DNA of 5,483 nucleotides from OMOG01 sp041485845. Its GTDB lineage: Bacteria > Acidobacteriota > Terriglobia > Bryobacterales > Bryobacteraceae. The stretch spans positions 1 to 5,483 of the forward strand of contig JBGPKH010000614.1 of assembly GCA_041485845.1 (NCBI GenBank). The letters are read 5' to 3'. Under the pieces are notes generated by a model, which worked only from the letters and a program-made list of their open reading frames with translations, was not told the origin of the DNA and did not search any database. Made by a program: the position numbers and the translations under genes. Positions 1 to 4,662 of this stretch are shown here, piece by piece. Position 1 is the first letter of the stretch. Every line of letters begins with the position of its first letter.

Positions 1-98
1 CCTGGCCCCTGGCCCCTGGCCCCTGGCCCCTGGCCCCTGGCCCCTGGCCCCTGGCCCCTGGCCCCAGTCCCCTGGCCCCTGGCCCCTGGCCCCTGGCC
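1..98. repeat. 7-bp tandem repeat (CCTGGCC), 14 units
   Basis: Fourteen consecutive 7-bp units with consensus CCTGGCC fill this stretch. All are exact except the unit at 64-70, which reads CCAGTCC. The array probably continues beyond the left window edge. It ends one base before the stop codon of the minus-strand response regulator, so it forms the start of that gene's 3' untranslated region. Read on the minus strand it gives GGGG tracts separated by CCA, a pattern able to form G-quadruplexes, and GGCC is also self-complementary. The array has no coding role that I can see. Confidence 0.95.
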
Positions 99-461
99 CT
101 AAGGCAGCAACTCCCGCAAGTACTCCAACAACTGCGAGGGGAAGAACGGCTTCCGCAGGAACTTCACCTGGCCCGATTTGGCCGCCGCCGGCGGGTCTTT
201 GAAATACCCCGATATCAGCAACACCGCGGCCGCCGGGTGGATCTTCAACACGCGCTCCGCCAGTTTGCTGCCGTCCATCTCCGGCATCGCCAGATCCGAA
301 ATCAGCAGATCCACGGGCTGGCTCTGGCAGATCGCCAGGGCCTCGGAGGGCCTGGGCGCCGTCAGCACGTTGATGCTCCGCGGCCGGAGCATCTTCTCCA
401 CCAGGCGAAGGATTTGCGGATCGTCATCCACGATCAGGACGGTGCGGGTGCGGTCGTTCAT
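99..461 (-). CDS. Single-domain response regulator (CheY-like receiver)
   Basis: This 120-residue protein is a lone receiver domain that would accept a phosphoryl group from a histidine kinase. The sequence shows the acidic pair D13/D14 in the VLIVDDD strand, the phosphoacceptor D56 in LLISDLAMPEMDG, the switch residue S84 in LLISGY, and the invariant K104 in FLRKPF. The length fits one receiver with no output domain, so it probably acts through protein contacts or in a phosphorelay rather than by binding DNA. The ATG start has a weak GGAAG sequence about six bases upstream. No histidine kinase is in the window, so partner and pathway are unknown. The stop codon directly abuts the heptamer array. 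Receiver identity is very secure; the role is not determined. Confidence 0.95.
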   Translation of the reverse strand: MNDRTRTVLIVDDDPQILRLVEKMLRPRSINVLTAPRPSEALAICQSQPVDLLISDLAMPEMDGSKLAERVLKIHPAAAVLLISGYFKDPPAAAKSGQVKFLRKPFFPSQLLEYLRELLP

Positions 462-576
462 CCCAGTCTTCCGATTCTACCCCGGCAGGGGGAGTGATTA
501 CTCAAGTTAACCCCGATGCTCCCGCTCCGCCGATATTACATAAGTCTTACACAGCACGCGGAAGAGTCCTGTTAGC
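462..576. promoter_or_regulatory. Divergent intergenic region between response regulator and desaturase
   Basis: This 115-bp gap must hold the promoters of two divergently transcribed genes. It has lower GC than its neighbours and includes small inverted repeats: GAGT-GATT-ACTC at 491-502 and TAAG-T-CTTA at 541-549. The second lies about 28 bases before the desaturase start. I cannot assign -35 and -10 boxes with confidence. The GGAAGAG at 560-566 is the likely ribosome binding site for the desaturase. Shared regulation of the two genes is possible but is inference only. Confidence 0.35.
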
Positions 577-1461
577 GTGGAATTAGATCCATCCTTTGGA
601 GCGGACTTGCACAACAACGACTACCTGATCGTCAAGAGCCAGGGCATGAACTGGTTCACCACCCTGGTCCTGGTGCTTCTTCACATCGGCGCCGCAGCCG
701 CCCTGTTCATGTTCAGTTGGCGCGCCTTCGCCGTCGCCGTAGTGACCTATTACATCACCACCGGCCTGGGCATCAGCATGGGCTACCACCGGCTGCACAC
801 GCACCGGTCGTATCGCGTTCCTCTGTGGCTCGAGTACTTCTTCGCGTTTTGCGGCGCCCTGACGCTGGAAGGCGGCCCGATCTTCTGGGTGGCCGTGCAT
901 CGGCTCCACCATCAGAATTCCGACCTCCCCGGCGATCCGCACTCGCCGCGCGACGGCGCCTGGTGGTCGCACGTCGGCTGGATTATCTTCGGAGAGACCA
1001 GTCACAACAACACCCGCATCATGTCGAAGTACGCGCCCGATCTGGCCAGGCACCGCTTCTACGTCTGGCTGAACAACTACCACTGGGTGCCCTCGGTGAT
1101 CCTCGCCGTGCTGATGCTCGTAATCGGCGGCTTGCCCATCCTGTTGTGGGGCATGTTCGCACGCATCGTCTTCGGCCTCCACGCCACCTGGCTGGTCAAC
1201 TCCGCCACGCACATGTGGGGCGCCCGCCGCTTCGCCACCCGCGACGACTCGCGCAACAACTGGTGGGTCGCGCTCATCTCGTTCGGCGAGGGCTGGCACA
1301 ACAACCATCACGCCCATCCCACCTCCGCGCGCCATGGGCTCGCCTGGTACGAGTTCGATCCGTCCTGGCTTCTCGTCAAGGTTCTGCGAGCGCTCGGCAT
1401 CGCCAAGTCCGTCCAGGTGGCCTCCGTCAACAGCCGCCTCGCCGACCGTCAGGCCGCCTGA
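577..1461 (+). CDS. Membrane fatty acid desaturase (acyl-CoA/acyl-lipid delta-9 type)
   Basis: This 294-residue integral membrane protein belongs to the di-iron fatty acid desaturase family, which inserts a cis double bond into acyl chains and adjusts membrane fluidity. The three iron-binding histidine boxes are intact: HRLHTH at 71-76, HRLHH at 108-112 and HNNHH at 241-245. The NSATH motif at 208-212 is also typical of stearoyl-CoA-desaturase-like enzymes. Hydrophobic stretches near residues 27-46, 50-68, 86-104 and 172-206 match the expected membrane-spanning pairs with the histidine boxes on the cytoplasmic side. The start is GTG, preceded by GGAAGAG about ten bases upstream. Length is normal for the short bacterial branch without a fused cytochrome b5 domain. 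Electron donor, substrate form (CoA or lipid) and exact double-bond position cannot be read from the sequence; delta-9 is the family default. No neighbouring lipid gene supports an operon. Confidence 0.95.
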   Translation: MELDPSFGADLHNNDYLIVKSQGMNWFTTLVLVLLHIGAAAALFMFSWRAFAVAVVTYYITTGLGISMGYHRLHTHRSYRVPLWLEYFFAFCGALTLEGGPIFWVAVHRLHHQNSDLPGDPHSPRDGAWWSHVGWIIFGETSHNNTRIMSKYAPDLARHRFYVWLNNYHWVPSVILAVLMLVIGGLPILLWGMFARIVFGLHATWLVNSATHMWGARRFATRDDSRNNWWVALISFGEGWHNNHHAHPTSARHGLAWYEFDPSWLLVKVLRALGIAKSVQVASVNSRLADRQAA

Positions 1462-1783
1462 CGTCCCTGCCACGCCTCTCCGCGCCAGGCCCACAGGAAA
1501 GCGCTGCGGCGACTGCGGCGGATCCCGAGGACCGGCACGCGCCCTTTGAAGAACTGCCGATGGCGGCACATTTGGATCCTGCGAGCATACAGCCGATGCG
1601 CCAGTCTCCGCACCATCTGGTGGCTGCCGGCCGCCGTACGCAAGGATGGTCTGGCGGCTGGACCGCTGGGGCCGGTCAGTAACGGACCTGCCGCAACGAG
1701 AGGCCTGCGAGAGGACCACGCGAGCGTCGCCATCTTCGTAAGCGGGAGTGCCGCCGTTCCAGCGGCGCAAACTGGTCGTGGAA
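1462..1783. other. Intergenic stretch with no convincing gene
   Basis: This 322-bp gap lies between the convergent 3' ends of the desaturase and brnA. Several frames are open because of the high GC content, but none gives a recognisable protein, ribosome binding site or conserved motif. The only structure I can support is a small palindrome at 1750-1766, listed separately. I see no strong terminator with a T tract for either flanking gene. It could be decayed coding DNA, but nothing in it identifies a parent gene. Confidence 0.6.
1750..1766. repeat. Short REP-like palindrome
   Basis: GCCGC (1750-1754) and GCGGC (1762-1766) can pair around a 7-base loop, CGTTCCA. GC-rich short palindromes of this kind occur as dispersed intergenic repeats in several environmental bacterial genomes, and the position between two convergent genes fits. 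There is only one copy in the window, so its repetitive nature is a guess. Confidence 0.35.
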
Positions 1784-2035
1784 CTACCGAGCCCTCTCCA
1801 TAACCGTACGCAGGATGCTGTTGATCCTTGTCGAGTAACCTTTGCCATACTGCATGAGCCAATCGTAAACTTCCCGGTCGATGCGAGCGGCCACTAGCAC
1901 CTTCGGAGTGCGGCGGAATTGCGCCAGTTGCTCATCGGTCAGGGGAGGGATGTCCGAGTAATCAATGCCGGAATCGTCTCCGGCAGCCTGCCGCTTCGCC
2001 ATCCGGGACAGAACGGCCTTCTGCTTCTTACCCAC
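1784..2035 (-). CDS. brnA: BrnA-family antitoxin
   Basis: This is the antitoxin of a type II toxin-antitoxin pair, expected to bind BrnT and to repress the operon as a ribbon-helix-helix dimer. The GTG start gives 83 residues. Visible family features are an acidic IDYSDIPPLTDEQ segment (24-36), a strand-like VLVAARID (46-53) and the conserved C-terminal GKGYSTRINSILR (64-76). The GTG was chosen because it overlaps the brnT stop by 8 bases, which suggests translational coupling, and because I recall BrnA homologues beginning with a short lysine-rich K-K-Q-K-type segment as seen here. Alternatives are ATG at 2002 (72 residues) and upstream ATGs at 2146 or 2122, which would overlap brnT by 95 bases or more and are less likely. 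The family call is firm; the start is moderately sure. Confidence 0.88.
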   Translation of the reverse strand: MGKKQKAVLSRMAKRQAAGDDSGIDYSDIPPLTDEQLAQFRRTPKVLVAARIDREVYDWLMQYGKGYSTRINSILRTVMERAR

Positions 2036-2327
2036 CGGCTTGCTGAATATAGATTCGGCGCTCACGCTTATTAGCTTCGCGGGCCGAGATGATGCGGATG
2101 GCTTCTTCTTCGTCATTTTCATTCTCCATGCGGTACACGTGGACAACCAGCAGCACCGCCCCCTCTACGCCTCCTATGGCGTGCCACCGCCGTTCGCCGG
2201 TCACGATGCGATCTTTGCGGAAGATTACGTGGGGATCGTCGAAAACGAGTGCCGCACTCTCGAACGCGATGCCATCGTGCTTCTGTTGGTTGATCCGGTT
2301 CTTTTCACTGTCCCATTCAAACCGCAT
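2028..2327 (-). CDS. brnT: BrnT-family ribonuclease toxin
   Basis: This 99-residue protein matches BrnT, a RelE-fold ribonuclease that halts growth by degrading RNA and is neutralised by BrnA. It begins with the typical MRFEWDSEKN, followed by NQQKHDGIAFESAALVFDDP, GERRWHAIG (45-53) and the conserved basic C-terminal part IRIISAREANKRERR (77-91). An acidic ENENDEEE stretch at 68-75 lengthens the loop before that last motif, which seems unusual for the family. The start codon lies three bases from an inverted repeat overlapping the predicted promoter, so the mRNA leader is probably very short or absent; I see no good ribosome binding site. The gene precedes brnA, the usual toxin-first order for this family. 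No disabling change is visible, so the pair may be functional. Confidence 0.92.
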   Translation of the reverse strand: MRFEWDSEKNRINQQKHDGIAFESAALVFDDPHVIFRKDRIVTGERRWHAIGGVEGAVLLVVHVYRMENENDEEEAIRIISAREANKRERRIYIQQAGG

Positions 2328-2330
2328 CGC

Positions 2331-2366
2331 TATACAAAATGTATAACGGTCACTGTGGGAAGTCAA
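2331..2366 (-). promoter_or_regulatory. Predicted brnTA promoter and operator
   Basis: On the minus strand TTGACT (plus positions 2361-2366) is a good -35 box. TATACA (2340-2345, 15-bp spacer) or TACATT (2338-2343, 17-bp spacer) could serve as the -10. A 15-bp inverted repeat, TATACA-AAA-TGTATA, covers 2331-2345. It overlaps the -10 region and ends three bases before the brnT start codon. BrnA antitoxins are known to repress their own operon, so this palindrome is the natural operator candidate. A second inverted repeat, AACGG-TG-CCGTT (2365-2376), overlaps the -35 box. The palindromes are seen directly; their function is inferred. Confidence 0.6.
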
Positions 2367-2399
2367 CGGTGCCGTTCCCACCACCGCCAGGCCCAGCGG

Positions 2400-2543
2400 G
2401 TCATGAACCTCGAGCAGGTCGCCCTCTTGCGCGGCTTCATCCAGGACTTCGGCCGCCACCTCGAGCTCGTCTCCAAGGAGCTCGACAACAGCGAACGCAT
2501 CATCAAGGAAAATGATTACCCCACCCGGCCGCAAGCTCGCTGA
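2400..2543 (+). pseudogene. Truncated C-terminal copy of the hypothetical gene at 4663-5331
   Basis: This fragment encodes, from ATG 2403, the last 46 residues of the protein encoded at 4663-5331, including the same stop codon. Identity to the right-hand copy begins abruptly at 2400 (matching 5188) and continues past the stop into the hairpin repeat. Only three differences occur over 163 aligned bases, at 2423, 2496 and 2538. Each is C here and T in the right copy, giving one silent change and two Arg-to-Cys changes. No upstream part of the gene is present: the sequence before 2400 is the brnT promoter side. The fragment lacks the predicted HTH-like region, so it is best read as a recent duplication remnant. 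Whether the ATG is translated is unknown. Confidence 0.85.
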
Positions 2544-2545
2544 AT

Positions 2546-2606
2546 CCGTGGAGTCAGTGGTGGGACAGACGATCGGTTTTTGTCGTCTGTCACCCGCCGG
2601 CAGGCG
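2546..2606 (+). repeat. Single copy of the hairpin repeat unit
   Basis: This 61-bp unit matches the 60-bp units of the right-hand array (5334-5483), with one extra G near its end. It carries a perfect 9-bp stem, GACAGACGA (2564-2572) with TCGTCTGTC (2583-2591), around a 10-base T-rich loop, flanked by GGT and ACC arms that can extend the stem past a bulge. No T tract follows the stem, so it is not a standard intrinsic terminator. It follows the truncated gene copy as in the right-hand locus, and the avd remnant begins about 45 bases later. Confidence 0.85.
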
Positions 2607-2650
2607 CCAGTGCCTATCAGCCCCGCGCGGCGCGAGGTCCGGAGGGCAGC

Positions 2651-2839
2651 AGGTATGCGCGCAACGCCGGATCGCTGGGAGCGGCGGTGCGGGAAGTGAA
2701 CCGCATCCGGTACCTGGTGCGGCTGGCGAAGGATCTGCGCGCGATGGATCTGGGCGGTCACGAATTCGCCGCCAAGGCGATGGACGAAGTGGGCCGGATG
2801 GCGGGAGGCTGGCTTGAAAAGCACGAGGCAAAGGCATGA
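2651..2839 (+). pseudogene. avd: 5'-truncated Avd-like DGR accessory protein
   Basis: The frame ending at TGA 2837-2839 encodes the C-terminal half of a four-helix-bundle DGR accessory protein, which in intact systems forms a basic oligomer binding the reverse transcriptase and template RNA. The segment from RYARNAG (2651) through LVRLAKDLR and FAAKAMDEVGRM to GGWLEK resembles the family's C-terminal helices. About 60 N-terminal residues are missing. The frame is open back to a stop at 2513-2515 but has no ATG, GTG or TTG start before GTG 2687; its upstream part translates the hairpin repeat, not Avd. GTG 2687 has GGAG five bases upstream and could start a 50-residue product. The stop overlaps the reverse transcriptase start in ATGA, indicating former translational coupling. 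Basis: family pattern recalled from memory plus the neighbouring reverse transcriptase; the exact homology boundary is uncertain. Confidence 0.72.
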
Positions 2840-3816
2840 AACGGACCGGTAATCTGTGGACGCAGGTGACCAGTTGGAAAAACCTCACGGAAGCCACGCG
2901 CGCCGCGGCGCGGGGAAAGCGTAAGCGGCCCGATGTGGCCCGTTTTCTGCACGAGCTCGAACCGAACCTATGCAGGCTCCAGCGGGAACTGGAGGAGGGA
3001 ACTTATCGGCCGGGCGCTTACCGTACGTTCTGGATACACGATCCGAAATCCCGGCAGATTTCGGCGGCCGCATTCCGGGACCGGGTGGTCCATCACGCAC
3101 TGACCCGCGTGCTGGAGCCCATCTTCGAGCCGCGCTTCACCGCCTACTCGTTCGCATCGCGCAAGGGATTCGGGCAGCATCGGGCCTTGCGCCTGGCGCG
3201 GGACGCGTGCCGGCGGTACCGCTACGTGCTCAAGTGCGAAATCCGGAAGTATTTCCCTTCGATCGATCACTCGATTCTGAAGGACTTGATCGCGCGCGCG
3301 ATCAAGTGCCGCAAGACGCTGGAACTGGCGGGGCGGATCATCGACGGCTCGAACGAACAGGAGGAGGTGATCGAGTACTTTCCGGGTGATTCTCTATTCA
3401 CGCCGTTCGAGAGGAGGCGCGGATTGCCGATCGGAAATCAAACCTCCCAGTTTTTTGCGAACGTTTATCTGAATCCTCTCGATCATTTCGCGGTGCGGGA
3501 GTTACGGCCAGCGTTATATCTCCGGTACGTGGATGATTTCGTTCTCTTCGGCGACGACAAGCGGGAGCTGGGTTCCATGGCGGAACGGATTCGGGTGTTC
3601 CTTCATCGCTTGCGTCTGAGCCCCCACGAGCGCAAATTCCGCATCTATCGTTGCCCCAATGATACGGCCTGCCGGCCGAGGCGACGAGGGGCTGACGCTG
3701 CTCGGCTGGCGGCTCCTGCCGGGACAGGTGCGACTGGCGCGCGCCAACGTCGTCAGGATGAGGCGGCGTCTGAAGAAAATGGCGGCCCTGTATCACGCGG
3801 GGCGATTGCGGTTTGA
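2836..3816 (+). CDS. DGR-type reverse transcriptase, frameshifted near its C-terminus
   Basis: This is the retroelement reverse transcriptase that would copy the template RNA into cDNA with errors at adenines. It starts MKRTGNLW, as DGR reverse transcriptases often do, followed by a basic RGKRKRPDVARF. Catalytic motif A is FPSID (140-144, Asp144). The DGR hallmark IGNxxSQ is present as GLPIGNQTSQ (196-205), replacing the QGxxxSP of other reverse transcriptases. The YVDD active site is at 231-234. These motifs are intact. After IYRC (about 270-273) the frame turns into arginine-rich nonsense ending at 3816, while the expected motif and thumb sequence continues in another frame (3655-3988). The shift could be a one-base insertion in the CCCC run at 3654-3657, a larger indel, or an assembly error. 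If real, the thumb is lost and the enzyme is probably inactive. The ATG overlaps the avd stop codon. Identification is very secure. Confidence 0.93.
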   Translation: MKRTGNLWTQVTSWKNLTEATRAAARGKRKRPDVARFLHELEPNLCRLQRELEEGTYRPGAYRTFWIHDPKSRQISAAAFRDRVVHHALTRVLEPIFEPRFTAYSFASRKGFGQHRALRLARDACRRYRYVLKCEIRKYFPSIDHSILKDLIARAIKCRKTLELAGRIIDGSNEQEEVIEYFPGDSLFTPFERRRGLPIGNQTSQFFANVYLNPLDHFAVRELRPALYLRYVDDFVLFGDDKRELGSMAERIRVFLHRLRLSPHERKFRIYRCPNDTACRPRRRGADAARLAAPAGTGATGARQRRQDEAASEENGGPVSRGAIAV

Positions 3817-3988
3817 GGAAGTGCAGCGCCGGGTGCAGGCTTGGATTGGCCATGCGGCCTTCGGCGATACGTGGCGGCTCCGGCAGAATCTGTTCGAACA
3901 GGTTATCCTGAGGGCAGCGGAACACGGCCGAAATGCGCGGGGGCTCGTGGAACAACAATCCTCACAACGTCCGCGTGTCGAACCGTAA
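3655..3988 (+). pseudogene. Displaced C-terminal (thumb) part of the DGR reverse transcriptase
   Basis: In the frame one base ahead of the upstream reverse transcriptase, residues reading DEGLTLLGWRLLPG, then a basic NVVRMRRRLKKM and AWIGHAAFGDTWRLRQNLFEQV, match the usual end of a DGR reverse transcriptase. The clear homology starts near 3683. If the frames were joined the protein would be about 383 residues, a normal family length. The extra sequence between TGC (3652-3654) and GACGAG (3683) is 28 bases, so a 27+1 insertion could also explain the shift. The frame ends at TAA 3986-3988, which lies inside the template repeat, so gene and template overlap. An in-frame ATG at 3659 exists but is unlikely to be a real start. 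Confidence 0.85.
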
Positions 3989-4037
3989 CAGGAACGAGCC
4001 AACGAACCGGAACAACAATATCGGGTTTCGTTGTGCC
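3936..4037 (+). other. DGR template repeat (TR), approximate limits
   Basis: Read in the frame starting at 3936, this segment encodes the classical end of a DGR variable protein: RGGSWNNN at the left and NNNIGFRCA at the right, with 11 asparagine codons (AAC or AAT) among 34. Such adenine-rich AAY codons are the mutable positions of DGR templates, since adenine changes there give many amino acids but never a stop. The position at the 3' end of the reverse transcriptase gene is usual. Only the template, not a protein, is expected here: there is no credible start and the downstream frame has no domain. The limits are estimated, because no variable repeat is available for alignment; the 3' GGTTTCGTTGTGCC would be near the initiation-of-mutagenic-homing site. 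Confidence 0.82.
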
Positions 4038-4049
4038 GGGTATGCGGAG

Positions 4050-4076
4050 CGCGGCCTCGGCGGTCTTGAGGCCGTG
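4050..4076 (+). other. Hairpin just downstream of the template repeat
   Basis: CGGCCTC (4052-4058) and GAGGCCG (4068-4074) form a perfect 7-bp stem around a 9-base loop. A G-T wobble and a C-G pair can extend it to 9 bp. It begins about 13 bases after the estimated template end. Structured RNA next to the template, and hairpins near the homing site, are known parts of DGRs, so a role in template RNA folding is plausible. No T tract follows, which argues against a standard terminator. Confidence 0.5.
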
Positions 4077-4428
4077 GGCGGGAGCCGGTTTCCTCCACGG
4101 AGATTCCGGGAGTGCCAACTCCGCTTCCGGGCCGGTGATCCGGACGCCAGGGTCAACGGCGTCAAACAGCAATCAGGCCCGGGGCCGGACCCTTGCTGCG
4201 TGGTCTGGATTCCGCAGTTTCAAGCGGCGAGTTCAAACCGGCGCGGGCGCGCGTGTGCGGGCACTCGGCGACTACTTCGAAGGAAACGGCGCCATGACCG
4301 GCGTTTTCCCGGGCTGAAATGGCTCCTGGCGAGCCCTGGCCTTACATCTCGCAACCCCCGCCACATCAATAACTTCCAGCCTTCGCCCCCAAAACCCCCA
4401 TCTTCAAAAATCCGAGTCGCAAACTCTT
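4077..4428. other. Stretch without a recognisable gene
   Basis: Long open frames cross this 352-bp stretch, including the one continuing from the template repeat, but none shows a domain, plausible ribosome binding site or coherent composition. GC content falls sharply near 4380, where the leader of the next gene begins. The left half could be the non-coding continuation of the template RNA, or degraded DNA. I see no variable repeat in it: no second RGGSW or GFRCA coding segment occurs on either strand. Confidence 0.5.
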
Positions 4429-4442
4429 GGAAAATATTTTCC
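4429..4442. promoter_or_regulatory. Perfect 14-bp palindrome, operator candidate
   Basis: GGAAAATATTTTCC is a perfect palindrome in an AT-richer patch 221 bases before the start codon at 4663. Its symmetry and placement suggest a binding site for a dimeric regulator, possibly of the downstream gene. No clear -35/-10 pair can be assigned nearby, so the link to a promoter is inference. Confidence 0.4.
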
Positions 4443-4511
4443 CTTTGTTTTCAGCTCTTTAACTCTCAAAACAGTCCTGAAGCGCTGGACCGCATAGTAG
4501 GGTTAAATCAG

Positions 4512-4546
4512 GGAGGAAGTTACGGTCCTCCGACCTTCCGGCCTCC
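4512..4546 (+). promoter_or_regulatory. Alternative hairpins in the leader of the 4663-5331 gene
   Basis: GGAGG (4512-4516) can pair with CCTCC at 4527-4531 or, exclusively, with CCTCC at 4542-4546. In addition GGAAG (4515-4519) can pair with CTTCC at 4535-4539. Such competing stems upstream of terminator-like hairpins are the usual layout of an attenuator or riboswitch. I do not recognise a known riboswitch class, and chance pairing in a GC-rich leader is possible. Confidence 0.35.
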
Positions 4547-4568
4547 TCTTCTGACAGAAAAACGGAAT

Positions 4569-4591
4569 CCGCAGGCATGCTTGCGGTTTTC
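4569..4591 (+). terminator. Terminator-like hairpin 1 in the leader
   Basis: CCGCA (4569-4573) pairs with TGCGG (4582-4586) around an 8-base loop, followed at once by TTTTC. An outer ACGGA (4562-4566) and TCCGT (4592-4596) could extend the structure. The stem is short but GC-rich. It could end transcripts arriving from the DGR or act as an attenuator for the next gene. Confidence 0.55.
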
Positions 4592-4620
4592 TCCGTCTAA
4601 ACCTTTTCGATTCAGTAAAC

Positions 4621-4652
4621 CCGCCGCAAGTATCGTGGCGGTTTTCTTTCTT
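4621..4652 (+). terminator. Terminator-like hairpin 2, abutting the ribosome binding site
   Basis: CCGCC (4621-4625) pairs with GGCGG (4637-4641) around an 11-base loop, followed by the T-rich tract TTTTCTTTCTT (4642-4652). The very next bases are the GGAG ribosome binding site of the gene starting at 4663. A terminator ending directly at a ribosome binding site makes sense if read-through is controlled, or if a promoter lies so close that the leader is very short; the former is the simpler reading. Confidence 0.6.
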
Positions 4653-4662
4653 GGAGAATCCT

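Noticed and set aside
1773..1795. TCGTGGAAC stretch resembling the start of the template repeat, as a possible variable repeat
   Set aside because: Similarity stops after about ten bases, and later differences fall at non-adenine template positions. The stretch also runs into the brnA coding end on the opposite strand.
583..1848. 421-codon minus-strand open frame opposite the desaturase
   Set aside because: It is a GC-driven shadow of the desaturase, with low-complexity composition and no domain; the plus-strand gene is certain.
1449..1862. 137-codon minus-strand open frame in the intergenic region
   Set aside because: It lacks a recognisable motif, overlaps the ends of both neighbouring genes, and has arginine- and alanine-rich composition typical of out-of-frame GC-rich DNA.
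2564..2591. Hairpin as an intrinsic terminator
   Set aside because: The T run lies in the loop, not after the stem, and the stem is followed by ACCCGCCGG.
2836..3988. Group II intron reverse transcriptase
   Set aside because: The IGNQTSQ motif, the short length without maturase or endonuclease domains, and the adjacent template repeat all point to a DGR; no intron RNA domain was seen.
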